A DNA stretch of 64,000 nt from an uncultured Lachnospiraceae bacterium. GTDB taxonomy: Bacteria > Bacillota > Clostridia > Lachnospirales > Lachnospiraceae. The notes below the pieces were generated by a model. The model was not told where the DNA came from, did not search any database, and was given only the letters and a program-made list of their open reading frames with translations. The stretch lies in contig CANRNJ010000001.1 in assembly GCA_947631955.1 (NCBI GenBank), positions 62,001 to 126,000 on the forward strand, in the 5' to 3' direction. Numbering within the stretch: position 1 is the first letter of the stretch; every line of letters starts with the position of its first letter. Of this stretch, positions 1-8,544 are shown piece after piece. Made by a program: the position numbers and the translations under genes.

Positions 1-315
1 TTCCAAATGCTCCCGAAGATACTCCGCAATCGTAGGCACTCCCGGCTGTCCGGACCGCATCAGTTCTATGGAGCTGTCCTTGAGCTGCTCGGCAGCCTGA
101 ATGAAATACCTGCCGTCCGTCCAAAGCGCCGCCCGGTCAGCAAGCACTACAAGCGTTCCCGCCGAGCCTGTGAATCCGGACAGATATTCCCTCGTCTTAA
201 AATACTCTCCCACATACTCCGAACCGTGGAAATCCTCTGTGGGAACCATGTATGCGGAGATCTTCGCCTCCTTCATGCAGTTGCGCAGTTTCATTAATCG
301 ATCATCAATATGCAT
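1..315 (-). CDS. Xaa-Pro aminopeptidase (M24B), N-terminal part, cut by window edge
   Basis: The 105 visible residues match the N-terminal creatinase-like domain of aminopeptidase P / Xaa-Pro aminopeptidases: a start-proximal helix (KLRNCMKEAKISAYMVPTED), then HGSEYVGEYF, LSGFTGSAG and LWTDGRYFIQAA. Family members remove an N-terminal residue next to proline using two metal ions held by a C-terminal pita-bread domain, which lies outside the window. The chosen ATG has only a weak upstream GGAAC; an ATG seven codons later is possible but lacks any ribosome binding site. The gene reads out of the left edge. Confidence 0.85.
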   Translation of the reverse strand, partial: MHIDDRLMKLRNCMKEAKISAYMVPTEDFHGSEYVGEYFKTREYLSGFTGSAGTLVVLADRAALWTDGRYFIQAAEQLKDSSIELMRSGQPGVPTIAEYLREHLE

Positions 316-392
316 GGCCGTCTGTTCCGTTTCCGCCCGCCTGCCGCGCAGGCTTGTTCCGGTCCCTCTATTTTTGTCTTTTTACATCGCAT

Positions 393-438
393 CCGCCGGT
401 ATGACAAGTCTTTTCGATCGTCCGGCGGCGTCTTTTTT
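393..438 (+). terminator. Terminator-like hairpin oriented rightward
   Basis: CCGCCGG (393-399) pairs with CCGGCGG (422-428), followed by CGTC and six T. The U-tract is on the plus strand, opposite to the flanking genes, and overlaps the TAA of the DUF362 gene. It may limit antisense transcription or act in both directions; this is inferred from sequence only. Confidence 0.35.
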
Positions 439-1555
439 ATATTCTGACCAGTTCGTACTCGTTGGTTCCCAATCCGATCTTTACCGCATGGGCGATGCAG
501 CTCTTCCACTCCGTATCCGGGTGCGTCATATGGAAATGATCGTGCTTTTCCTCATTGCCAAGCTTCTTCACGTTCTCGCCTAACACGCTGCTCTCCACAG
601 GCGACATCTGGTTGCACAGATCGGCGCACGCCTGATCCAAGGCTACGGGGTCAAAGGATGCCAGCATACCGACGTCCGGAATGATCGGAATGTCATTTTC
701 CGAATGGCAGTCGCAGTTGGGCGACACGTCGCAGATCAGCGAAATATGGAAGCACGGGCGGTCCTTGCAGACAGCCAGACAATATTCCGCCATCTTATAA
801 TTGAGCATCGCGATGGAGTCGTTATAGTCGGCAGCGATCGCGTCCTTGGGACATACCGCCAGACAGCGGCCGCACCCCACACACTTATTATGGTCGATAT
901 GCGCTTTTCTATTCTCGATCACAGGCGCTCCGTGCGCGCATATCCTGTCGCAGGAACCGCAGCCGATGCACAAGGACTCGTCAACGCTGGGCTTCCCGTC
1001 ACAGTGCTGCTCCATCTTGCCTGCTCTGGAGCCGCTGCCCATGCCGAGATTCTTGATCGTTCCGCCGAAGCCCGCCATCTCATGGCCCTTAAAATGGGTC
1101 AGCGATATGATGATGTCGGCGTCCATGATCGCCTGACCGATCTTGGCTTCCTTCACATATTCCCCGTCGATTGGCACGACCGCTTCGTCCGTTCCCTTTA
1201 ATCCGTCGGCAATAATGACGTGGCACCCGGTCTGATAAGGGGAAAAGCCGTTCACATAGGCCGTTTCCAAATGATCCAGCGCATTTTTCCGGCTGCCGAC
1301 ATAGAGCGTGTTGCAGTCGGTCAAAAAAGGCTTTCCGCCCCGCTCTTTTACATAATCCGCCACCACTCTGGCATAGTTCGGCCTCAGAAACGCCAGATTG
1401 CCGTACTCGCCGAAATGAATCTTGATCGCGGCATATTTATCCGTAAAATCGATCTGTTCAAACCCCGCCGTCTTCATCAGGCGGTGCAGCTTCTGCAGCA
1501 GATTTTCCTGCTCCGTCGCTTTAAAACTTGTAAAATACACCTTTGCTTTCTCCAT
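437..1555 (-). CDS. DUF362 protein with two 4Fe-4S clusters
   Basis: A 372-residue DUF362-family protein. The N-terminal two thirds carry the family core (AAIKIHFGEYGN, then SLTHFKGHEMAGFGGTIKN). A ferredoxin-like insertion around residues 195-240 has two cysteine motifs, CIGCGSCDRIC and CVGCGRCLAVCP, expected to hold two [4Fe-4S] clusters. Clostridial members are usually called Fe-S binding proteins, and the reaction is unknown. The start is the ATG five bases after GGAGGT; a longer frame adds only six residues and lacks such a site. It lies 29 nt after the HD-GYP gene on the same strand and may be co-transcribed with it. Confidence 0.85.
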   Translation of the reverse strand: MEKAKVYFTSFKATEQENLLQKLHRLMKTAGFEQIDFTDKYAAIKIHFGEYGNLAFLRPNYARVVADYVKERGGKPFLTDCNTLYVGSRKNALDHLETAYVNGFSPYQTGCHVIIADGLKGTDEAVVPIDGEYVKEAKIGQAIMDADIIISLTHFKGHEMAGFGGTIKNLGMGSGSRAGKMEQHCDGKPSVDESLCIGCGSCDRICAHGAPVIENRKAHIDHNKCVGCGRCLAVCPKDAIAADYNDSIAMLNYKMAEYCLAVCKDRPCFHISLICDVSPNCDCHSENDIPIIPDVGMLASFDPVALDQACADLCNQMSPVESSVLGENVKKLGNEEKHDHFHMTHPDTEWKSCIAHAVKIGLGTNEYELVRI

Positions 1556-1584
1556 GCTGACCTCCATTCCCATCCCGGAGCGTT

Positions 1585-2856
1585 CTAATCGAACATCTTG
1601 AACCGCTCGCTGATAATCGCATACTGTTCCTTGATCTTTAAGTACAGTCCGATCGTGTTTTCCTTTTCCTTTTCAAACTCCTTGATGATCTGATCGTAGT
1701 TGCGCTCTAAGCTTGACACCACGTTTTTATTGATCTTGCCGTTCTCGGCATCGCCCGTCATGATCTCCAGTATCTTCTCTTTGCTGAACGGCTCCTTGTA
1801 ACTCCGTTTGCCGTACAGCGCGCTTAAGATATCCGCCACCGCGATGATCTGCTGTGGAAGCGTCAAATCCGCCGCCGTCAGCCCTTTGTGGTATCCCGTG
1901 CCGTCCAGTTTCTCATGATGTCTGACCGCGATCTGCAGTACCGAGTCGTCCACAACTCCTTCCAGTATCATCTCTGTGATGCGCACATGCGCCTTCATGA
2001 TCTTCATCTCTTCGTCGCTCAGACGCCCCGTAGACTCCAAGATATTGAGTGGGATCGCGATCTTGCCCAGATCGTGCAGCAGCGCCCCGTAGTGCAGGTC
2101 GCGCAGATCCCTTCCCGACAGCCTTGCCAGTCTTCCAAGCTGCTCTGCAAAATTCACGGTCGCCAGCGTGTGGATCACGGTATGCTCGCTTCGAAAATCG
2201 ATGGTGTACACGAGCATTTCCAGAAACCCTCTCTTGTACTGCTCGGAAAACGCCCGCTTGGCCAGAAGGACGTCCAGTTCCTCCCGGTATTTGCCGTTGA
2301 TCAGATTTCCCGTGATATCGTACCGCTCCTGCGCCTTGTGGAACAGGTCCAGCGCCGCGCCGGAAAACTTGGTATCTCTGTATTTGGTAAAATAATCCTT
2401 ATCTAAGGACTGGTCCTTCAAGTGAAGGAACGTATCCATCCGGTCTGCCAGACTGAGCAGCTCTATGATGTGCATATACCGGCTCTGGATCAGATTGTGC
2501 CTGTTGTAATCGAGGTGGTGGTACAGCACGATCTCCGCCTTGTCGCCCATCGGTGACAGATATTTTAAAAACAGGAATCCGTAAATGGAATGGGGCCACA
2601 GGTTCTTGGTCTCAAAATCGGACACGTTCTTGACATTGTCCTCTTTATACAGCCCGATATCGTGCAGGATCCCAAGCATCGTGTAATCCACAAGTTCCTG
2701 CTCCGTATAGTGCTGTTCCGTATAGGTATTCTCATACTCCATCATCTTGTAGAGTATGTATCCGGTGACCTCCCCGTGGTTCATGATCTTTTGGTTGATG
2801 ATACCCAGCGTTTTTCTGATGATCTCATTGACATCCTTACTGCTGATTACACTCAT
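1585..2856 (-). CDS. Double HD domain protein, C-terminal HD-GYP type
   Basis: The 423-residue protein has two HD phosphohydrolase modules. The first (roughly residues 20-150) shows HDIGLYKED. The second (about 220-370) shows the HD-GYP pattern HDLGKIAIP, later VRHHEKLDGTGYH. HD-GYP proteins hydrolyse cyclic di-GMP; the usual GYP tripeptide reads GYH here, so activity is likely but not certain. No membrane segment or sensor domain is visible. The start ATG follows GAAGGGAAG; twenty residues of open frame upstream were dropped because they have no ribosome binding site. It diverges from the polymerase gene. Confidence 0.8.
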   Translation of the reverse strand: MSVISSKDVNEIIRKTLGIINQKIMNHGEVTGYILYKMMEYENTYTEQHYTEQELVDYTMLGILHDIGLYKEDNVKNVSDFETKNLWPHSIYGFLFLKYLSPMGDKAEIVLYHHLDYNRHNLIQSRYMHIIELLSLADRMDTFLHLKDQSLDKDYFTKYRDTKFSGAALDLFHKAQERYDITGNLINGKYREELDVLLAKRAFSEQYKRGFLEMLVYTIDFRSEHTVIHTLATVNFAEQLGRLARLSGRDLRDLHYGALLHDLGKIAIPLNILESTGRLSDEEMKIMKAHVRITEMILEGVVDDSVLQIAVRHHEKLDGTGYHKGLTAADLTLPQQIIAVADILSALYGKRSYKEPFSKEKILEIMTGDAENGKINKNVVSSLERNYDQIIKEFEKEKENTIGLYLKIKEQYAIISERFKMFD

Positions 2857-3071
2857 TGGTATACTTCCCTTCTCTGAACATTCGGTCCTTTGCAGCCTGC
2901 CGCCGCGAAATGTCATATCACGGCAGGCGGCCGCTTTGCATCCGCTGCACAGCTATAATCATTTTAGCATTATTTTTTGGTTTTGTCGCCTATTTCTTTT
3001 ATATTCTGTAAGGATTCTGCAAGGATATTGTATTTATCACGGGCAAAAAATTTTTCAATATTTTCCATATA

Positions 3072-3085
3072 CAAACATATGTTCG
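3072..3085 (+). promoter_or_regulatory. LexA (SOS) box before Y-family polymerase
   Basis: CAAACATATGTTCG matches the Gram-positive LexA/DinR box CGAACATATGTTCG at 13 of 14 positions. It sits 91 bp before the start of a Y-family polymerase, just upstream of TATACT (3091-3096), which could be the -10. LexA would therefore cover the -35 region. The assignment rests on the known box and on the type of target gene. Confidence 0.75.
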
Positions 3086-3175
3086 TGTGCTATACTTATA
3101 CTGCAGGACGTCAAAAGCGATCCCGTACAGGCACAAAACTAAACGCCGGATAAGGATTCTAAAAGGAGGCCGGGA

Positions 3176-4444
3176 ATGGAAAAACAGCGCATTTACCTTT
3201 GCATCGACTTAAAATCCTTCTACGCTTCCGTAGAGTGCGTGGCGCGCGGGCTTGACCCCATGACCGCCAATCTTGTCGTCGCCGACCCGGAACGCACCGA
3301 GAAGACGATCTGCCTCGCCATCACGCCTGCCATGAAAGCGCTCGGCATCAAGAACCGGTGCCGTGTTTTCGAGATCCCGAAGCAGGTAAAATATATCACC
3401 GCCCCGCCGCGTATGCAGAAGTACATCGACACCGCAGCAGAGATCTACGGCGTCTATTTAAAATATATCGCGAAAGAGGATATCCATGTCTATTCCATTG
3501 ATGAAGCCTTCCTCGACGTCACAAGCTATCTGGCGTTATACCGGATATCCGCCCGCGAACTGGGACGGCGGATCATGGACGACATCTATCACACTACAGG
3601 AGTGCCCGCCGCATGCGGCGTGGGAACCAATCTTTACCTCGCCAAGATCGCTCTGGACATCACGGCAAAACACTCGCCTGACTTTATCGGAGAACTGGAT
3701 GAAGAAAGTTACCGGCGTACCCTGTGGCGGCATAAACCGCTGACGGATTTCTGGCGGGTCGGGCCGGGTATCGCCAGACGTCTGGAACCATACGGGATCC
3801 ACACGATGCAGGATATCGCCGAAGCCGACGAAGATCTGCTGTATCAGCTTTTCGGCGTGGACGCGGAGCTTCTCATCGATCACGCATGGGGCATAGAGCC
3901 CGTCACGATAGCCGATATCAAAGGATACAAGTCCCGCTCCAAATGCCTCAGCAGCGGGCAGGTGCTTTCCTGTGACTACCCTTACGACAAAGGACTGCTG
4001 ATCGTCAAGGAAATGATGGATCTGCTCTGTCTGGATCTGGTGGAGAAAAATCTCGTTACCAAATCCGTAACTTTGTATGTGGGCTATTCCAACCGCTTAA
4101 ATATCCCACCGGCCCACGGCACCGCGTCGCTTGCCGTCGAAACCAACTCCGATGTGATGCTCATTCCCGCCATAGCCGAGTTGTATAAGCGGATCGTCAC
4201 CCCCGCTTACGGCATCCGCCGCGTCAATATCACCTGCAACAACGTGGCGCAGGAAGAATACCGGCAGTACAACCTTTTTGTGGATACGGAAGAACTGACC
4301 CGCAGTCATAAAATGCAGGAAGCCGTCATCGATATCAAGAACCGGTACGGCAAAGACGCCATCCTGAAAGGCATGAACTACGAGGAAGGCGCTATGACCA
4401 GAGAACGCAACCATCAGATAGGAGGGCATAAAAGTGGCGAATAA
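3176..4444 (+). CDS. Y-family (UmuC/UvrX/DinB-type) translesion DNA polymerase
   Basis: The 422-residue protein has the Y-family palm motifs: CIDLKSFYASVE with the first metal-binding Asp at residue 11, and YSIDEAFLDV with the Asp-Glu pair at 109-110. A helix-hairpin-helix region (RVGPGIARRL, about residue 197) and a little-finger domain follow. These enzymes copy past damaged bases with low fidelity. The closest type appears to be the Firmicute UmuC/UvrX group rather than housekeeping DinB, because a YolD-like gene overlaps its 3' end and a LexA box precedes it. AAAGGAGG fixes the ATG. Confidence 0.9.
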   Translation: MEKQRIYLCIDLKSFYASVECVARGLDPMTANLVVADPERTEKTICLAITPAMKALGIKNRCRVFEIPKQVKYITAPPRMQKYIDTAAEIYGVYLKYIAKEDIHVYSIDEAFLDVTSYLALYRISARELGRRIMDDIYHTTGVPAACGVGTNLYLAKIALDITAKHSPDFIGELDEESYRRTLWRHKPLTDFWRVGPGIARRLEPYGIHTMQDIAEADEDLLYQLFGVDAELLIDHAWGIEPVTIADIKGYKSRSKCLSSGQVLSCDYPYDKGLLIVKEMMDLLCLDLVEKNLVTKSVTLYVGYSNRLNIPPAHGTASLAVETNSDVMLIPAIAELYKRIVTPAYGIRRVNITCNNVAQEEYRQYNLFVDTEELTRSHKMQEAVIDIKNRYGKDAILKGMNYEEGAMTRERNHQIGGHKSGE

Positions 4445-4628
4445 ACCAAGAAACAAGATGCCGATCGAAGAGCGTGCAAAGCAGTTTATGCCCTTTGCCG
4501 CATTAAAGGGACTGCCCGAAGCGCTTGCTGCAAAAGAAAGGCAAATCATGGCTGAAGCTGACAGACATTCCCTGCCTCCAGCGCAAGAAGATACCTCTTT
4601 ACCTCGATCCCACAGGCAAAACCGCTGA
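4434..4628 (+). CDS. YolD-like protein, apparently truncated
   Basis: A 64-residue frame starting with GTG, eight bases after GGAGGG, overlaps the polymerase stop by 11 bp. Its first 45 residues (RAKQFMPFAALKGLPEAL) match the N-terminus of YolD-like proteins, which commonly follow uvrX-type polymerases. Typical clostridial YolD-like proteins run to roughly 90-130 residues. Here the recognisable part ends where the convergent ogt gene begins to overlap, and the last 20 or so residues are only the antisense of ogt. It is probably a remnant or a shortened form, perhaps made by a deletion that joined it to ogt. Confidence 0.65.
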   Translation: MANKPRNKMPIEERAKQFMPFAALKGLPEALAAKERQIMAEADRHSLPPAQEDTSLPRSHRQNR

Positions 4629-5037
4629 TATCGCCGTTCTTGTGAATGACTCTGTGGCATGGGACCAACAGCAGAAGCTGGTTATTGTGGTTCGCCTGTC
4701 CCACCGCGCGGACCGCTCTCGGACTGCCCGCGCTTATCGCGATATCCTCATAGCTTCTCGTTTCGCCGTATGGGATTTTCCGCAGCGCTCCCCACACCCT
4801 CTCCTGAAACGGCGTGCCGCTGTATCCAATCGGCAGATCAAACTGCTTCCTCGTTCCGGCAAAATATTCGTCGAGCTGTCCGCACGCCCGGCAGAGCAAT
4901 TCGCAGCCCTGCAGCATACGGCCGCCGATTCCGCCGGTTTCTCCGCGATACAGGCACAACCCCGTTATCTTTCCGCCCTCTTCACTGATCTTAAGAATAC
5001 CAACGGGGCTTTGATAAAGACAGCTGTTCTTATCCAT
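4546..5037 (-). CDS. ogt: Methylated-DNA--[protein]-cysteine S-methyltransferase
   Basis: The 163-residue suicide repair enzyme moves the methyl group from O6-methylguanine to its own cysteine. The active site PCHRVI is seen with Cys about residue 127, preceded by the DNA-binding helix (TPFQERVWGALRKIPYGETR) and followed by GFACGIEVKRYLLALE. There is no Ada-type N-terminal zinc domain, so it is the Ogt/MGMT form. The ATG nine bases after GGAGAGG is preferred to a TTG two codons upstream. The 3' end overlaps the YolD frame tail to tail by 83 bp, next to another DNA damage gene. Confidence 0.9.
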   Translation of the reverse strand: MDKNSCLYQSPVGILKISEEGGKITGLCLYRGETGGIGGRMLQGCELLCRACGQLDEYFAGTRKQFDLPIGYSGTPFQERVWGALRKIPYGETRSYEDIAISAGSPRAVRAVGQANHNNQLLLLVPCHRVIHKNGDISGFACGIEVKRYLLALEAGNVCQLQP

Positions 5038-5169
5038 AAGCAAGATCCTCTCCTTCGTCCGCAGCGGCCAGCGTATTCGGAACCGTTAATACCGCCACGG
5101 CTGTATCCGGATCTAAAATCCGGATATAATCATAATACTATTGTTGCGATTATTTTTCTACCGGGTTAT

Positions 5170-5280
5170 CATATCGGGCGGTTTACAGGTATCATATATC
5201 ACATTGGACGGTTTCTGCTGTTTTATATTCATATTGGAAATTCTACCGCTTTATATCGGGCGGTTTCTGCTGATTTGCAT
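5170..5280. repeat. Imperfect ~30-bp tandem repeat in intergenic region
   Basis: The 302 bp between ogt and the LTA-synthase-like gene hold four degenerate units starting near 5170, 5200, 5230 and 5257. They share CATATYGGGCGGTTT and CTGCTGTTTTATAT-like segments with a period of 27-30 bp. They end 12 bp before a predicted promoter. No gene was found in this stretch, and a regulatory role is unknown. Confidence 0.5.
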
Positions 5281-5291
5281 CGGGAATCTTG

Positions 5292-5320
5292 TTGTATTCA
5301 TGGTTTCAAAATGATATAAT
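5292..5320 (+). promoter_or_regulatory. Promoter of LTA-synthase-like gene
   Basis: TTGTAT (5292-5297), 17-bp spacer, TATAAT (5315-5320): a good vegetative sigma-A type promoter. Predicted transcription start is near 5327, leaving a short leader. Confidence 0.6.
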
Positions 5321-5339
5321 CAATCTCGTGTGGGTCTAT

Positions 5340-7619
5340 ATGCAGACCGAAACAAAAGCCGTTTATGGACAAAAGATAAAGAGAGTGACTGCTATGTTTA
5401 TTCTTTGGGGCGCCCTGATGGGTATTTTTCTTTGGCTGGAACTGATCTATCATTTCAGCGGATTTGGATTCACCGCTTTTCATCCGGTGTATATGATCTT
5501 TCTGACGGCATGCTGCGCGGCGCTGTGCACTTTGATCGTAGGAACGGTCAAAGGCAGAGGCAAGAAGATCCTGTATTATATTTTCATATGGCTCCCCACG
5601 CTGTGGGTATGTGCGCAGTTGGTCTATCTGCGCATTTTCCGGCAGCCGCTTCTGTTTGAGATGATGATCGTGGGTGGACAGGATGCGCTGACGGACTATT
5701 GGCGGGAAGCGCTTGCGGGTATCTTGAGTGCGCTGCCTTTTCTGCTCCTGCTGATACTGCCGTCGGCGGTCATTCCGCATCTTATAGTAAAGCGTCTGGG
5801 GATCGCCCTGCCGCAGTTTAACCGCATCGTGATCCTTAAGGCGGCGATGCTTTCTCTGGCAGGCGGCTTGGGATGCGCGGCGGTGCTTCTGACCGGAAAG
5901 CAGTCCGGGCTTGATTTTTATGAATTGTACCATGAGTTTTATGATCCGCTTACACTGGCACAAGAGTATGGCGTATTCCCGCTTTTTCAGGGGGATCTGT
6001 CCGGGCATCTGCGGCAGGCGCTGCCGTCCTTGTGGCTAGAGGAAACAGGATCGGAATATGCTGCGGCAAATGCCAAAGCGTCCGCGGCGGGAAATACGGC
6101 GGAGCCGTCACAGGCTGTAGAAACGGTTTCGGCAAATACGGCGGATCCCTCCCAGACTGCGGAAACGGTTTCGACAAATGCGGCAGAGCCGTCGAAAACG
6201 GAAGAAACCGTTTCGGCAAATACAGCCGGATCGTCCCAGACAGAGGAAACGCTTTCGGCAGACATACAGACGCCTGCGGAATCGGTGGAAGAACCGGCCC
6301 CGGCGCCGCATCAGCTGGATATCGATTTTGACAGGCTCCGGGAACTTGCAGATAATAACAAGCAGGCATGGCTTGCGGATTATATCCAGAACAAAGCGCC
6401 GGTTTCCTCCAATGAATATACGGGTATGTTCAAGGATTACAATCTGATCTTTCTCACCGCCGAGGGTTTCTGTTCTTATGCCATCGATGAAAAACTGACG
6501 CCTACGCTGTATCAGCTGGCACATTCCGGATTCGTGTGCAGCAATTATTATGTGCCCCTGTGGCAAACGAGTACCAGTGACGGCGAATACATCAACATGA
6601 CGGGACTGATCCCCAAAGGACAGCACAGTATGCGCCGCACCGCGCAGAACGTGCAGCCTTTCGTACTGCCCGCTTTTTTCGCTTCCGAAGGAGTGTATTC
6701 GTGGGCTTACCACGACAATTCGCTCTCCTATTACGACAGATATCTGACCCACCCGAATATGGGGTATGATTTTAAAGCCTGCCGGCTGGGAAAACTGAGC
6801 AGGTCGGAATGGGGCGATAAAGTATTTGAAATGGAACAGCCCAACGAGTGGCCTGCGTCCGACTACAATATGATGGCGGCCACCGTACCGGAGTATGTGA
6901 AAGCAGATCGTTTCCATGTATATTATATGACCGTGTCGGGGCATATGAATTATAATTTTGCCGGAAACGCTATGGCGGCCAAGAACAAGGACGCGGTGGC
7001 AGGACTGGAATTGTCCGAGAAGTCCAAGGCGTATATCGCGTGCAATATAGAACTGGACAAAGCGATGGCCAACCTGCTTGAACAGCTTGAAGCGGCGGGC
7101 CAGCTGGAAAAGACGGTGATCTGCCTCAGCGCCGACCATTATCCCTACAGCTTTACCGATGAAGAGTATGAGGAACTGGCGGGAAAAGACCTGTCGGCGG
7201 GAAAAGACCTGTACCGCAATACGCTTATCCTGTGGAACGCGGGGATCAAGGAACCGATCACCATTGACAAGGCGTGCAGTTCCTTGGATATCCTTCCGAC
7301 GCTTTTAAATTTATTCGGGTTTGATTACGATTCCAGAATGTATGCGGGAAACGACATATTGTCCGATGAAGAGGGAATGGTGATCTTTAACAACCGGGAT
7401 TTTGTGACGGACGGCCTGATCTTTATCGAGAAAAAAGACGAGGCGGTCTGGCTTAAGGATGCGGCCGGAAACGATATCGTCCCCGACGAAGAAAAAGAAG
7501 CCTATCTTGCAGCGAAACGGCAGGAAGTAAAAGACCGATGCCTTTTCAGCGCGGACATTCTGGAAGAAAATTATTACAGTGATATATTGGAGGCTCTGCC
7601 CGATCATGCGGTCAGGTAG
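5340..7619 (+). CDS. LTA-synthase-family membrane sulfatase-fold enzyme
   Basis: About 759 residues: an N-terminal block of roughly five hydrophobic helices (residues 18-205), a low-complexity linker of 14-residue repeats (about 253-308), and a sulfatase/alkaline-phosphatase-fold domain from about 360 on. Catalytic features are the nucleophile region LWQTSTSDGEY (Thr near 410), HVYYMTVSGHMNY and LSADHYPY. The layout is that of LtaS-like polyglycerolphosphate synthases or related phosphoglycerol transferases, with the active domain outside the membrane. The exact product is not certain. The start is ambiguous: ATG 5340 lies just after the predicted transcription start, while ATG 5394 has a GAGAG. 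It ends 8 bp inside the convergent XRE gene. Confidence 0.8.
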   Translation: MQTETKAVYGQKIKRVTAMFILWGALMGIFLWLELIYHFSGFGFTAFHPVYMIFLTACCAALCTLIVGTVKGRGKKILYYIFIWLPTLWVCAQLVYLRIFRQPLLFEMMIVGGQDALTDYWREALAGILSALPFLLLLILPSAVIPHLIVKRLGIALPQFNRIVILKAAMLSLAGGLGCAAVLLTGKQSGLDFYELYHEFYDPLTLAQEYGVFPLFQGDLSGHLRQALPSLWLEETGSEYAAANAKASAAGNTAEPSQAVETVSANTADPSQTAETVSTNAAEPSKTEETVSANTAGSSQTEETLSADIQTPAESVEEPAPAPHQLDIDFDRLRELADNNKQAWLADYIQNKAPVSSNEYTGMFKDYNLIFLTAEGFCSYAIDEKLTPTLYQLAHSGFVCSNYYVPLWQTSTSDGEYINMTGLIPKGQHSMRRTAQNVQPFVLPAFFASEGVYSWAYHDNSLSYYDRYLTHPNMGYDFKACRLGKLSRSEWGDKVFEMEQPNEWPASDYNMMAATVPEYVKADRFHVYYMTVSGHMNYNFAGNAMAAKNKDAVAGLELSEKSKAYIACNIELDKAMANLLEQLEAAGQLEKTVICLSADHYPYSFTDEEYEELAGKDLSAGKDLYRNTLILWNAGIKEPITIDKACSSLDILPTLLNLFGFDYDSRMYAGNDILSDEEGMVIFNNRDFVTDGLIFIEKKDEAVWLKDAAGNDIVPDEEKEAYLAAKRQEVKDRCLFSADILEENYYSDILEALPDHAVR
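6096..6263 (+). repeat. Four 42-bp tandem repeats inside the LTA-synthase-like gene
   Basis: Units at 6096, 6138, 6180 and 6222, each 42 bp, encode 14-residue variants of the type TAEPSQAVETVSAN. The result is a flexible acidic linker rich in Ala, Thr, Ser and Glu between the membrane part and the catalytic domain. Exact register suggests recent expansion, and copy number may vary between strains. Confidence 0.85.
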
Positions 7620-8349
7620 CGGATAAAAGTTCTACGCTGTATCGGGCAGGATGATCTTTGTCGATATAAACACGGGCATACAGATTTTCCTTCCGCTGAA
7701 ACGGCGTCAAACAGCAGAAGCCGCTTGCCGCCTTGTATTCCTTTCCCTCATAGATAAATCTACAGACAATTCTGCCGGTGACGTAATTTCCGACCCTGAC
7801 CCATGCGGCCGGAATCATATCCACTACCTCAGAGTCCACACAAACACCCGAATATTTCAGATCTTTCAGTTTTTTCTTATCATAGATCAGCTTACTCATG
7901 GAAACCAAAAACATTATCAGCCACACCGAAGCATTGATCAGCATGATTTTCAATATATTTGAATCGGGATCGAACAAATGTCCGGCAGCACCCGCCGCCA
8001 GTTCTATCACCGCCACAAGCAGGGCAACGCCAGCCCATATGGAGAACACACTCTTTACGGGCCGAAGACCGGCAGCCTGTTTTTCTTTAAAAAGTCTGGA
8101 AATATTTTCTTCCGCTTTCCCTTTGTATTCCTCCGCCGTTATATGCTCTCCCGAAAACAGTTCGTTCAAGCTGATGCCCAAAGCGCCGCACAGAGGCTCC
8201 AAAAGCGACACATCCGGCATACCTTTCCCGTTTTCCCATTTGGAAACTGCCTGATTAGTGACCTCCAACTGTTCAGCCAACTGCATTTGTGTCAAATTTT
8301 TTTCTTTCCTGCAATACGCAATAAACGAACCTATTTTCTTCTGATCCAT
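7612..8349 (-). CDS. XRE-family regulator with two membrane helices
   Basis: A 245-residue protein. Residues 5-65 form a Cro/CI-type helix-turn-helix (LTQMQLAEQLEVTNQAVSKW, then NGKGMPDVSLLEPL). Two hydrophobic segments follow (about 105-125 and 130-150), then a C-terminal domain with a DUF3592-like look (GRIVCRFIYEGKEYKA). Such proteins are common in Clostridia as membrane-tethered repressors; the target is unknown. AAGGAGATCCGTTTT precedes the ATG. It converges on the LTA-synthase-like gene with an 8-bp overlap. Confidence 0.8.
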   Translation of the reverse strand: MDQKKIGSFIAYCRKEKNLTQMQLAEQLEVTNQAVSKWENGKGMPDVSLLEPLCGALGISLNELFSGEHITAEEYKGKAEENISRLFKEKQAAGLRPVKSVFSIWAGVALLVAVIELAAGAAGHLFDPDSNILKIMLINASVWLIMFLVSMSKLIYDKKKLKDLKYSGVCVDSEVVDMIPAAWVRVGNYVTGRIVCRFIYEGKEYKAASGFCCLTPFQRKENLYARVYIDKDHPARYSVELLSAT

Positions 8350-8544
8350 AAAACGGATCTCCTTCCTATTTGGCCATCCCGATGATGATACTTGTCAAAT
8401 GCCGATTACTGCAAGCGCCATCAGCATATATGATATCAAAAAAGAAATGTCTTGGGGATACACGTTTCGTTGATTTCGTACTAAACGCTTCGTTTACCGC
8501 CGCCCTGCCCCTTTTTCTTAGAAGCTGATAACGGTGCCCTCCCG

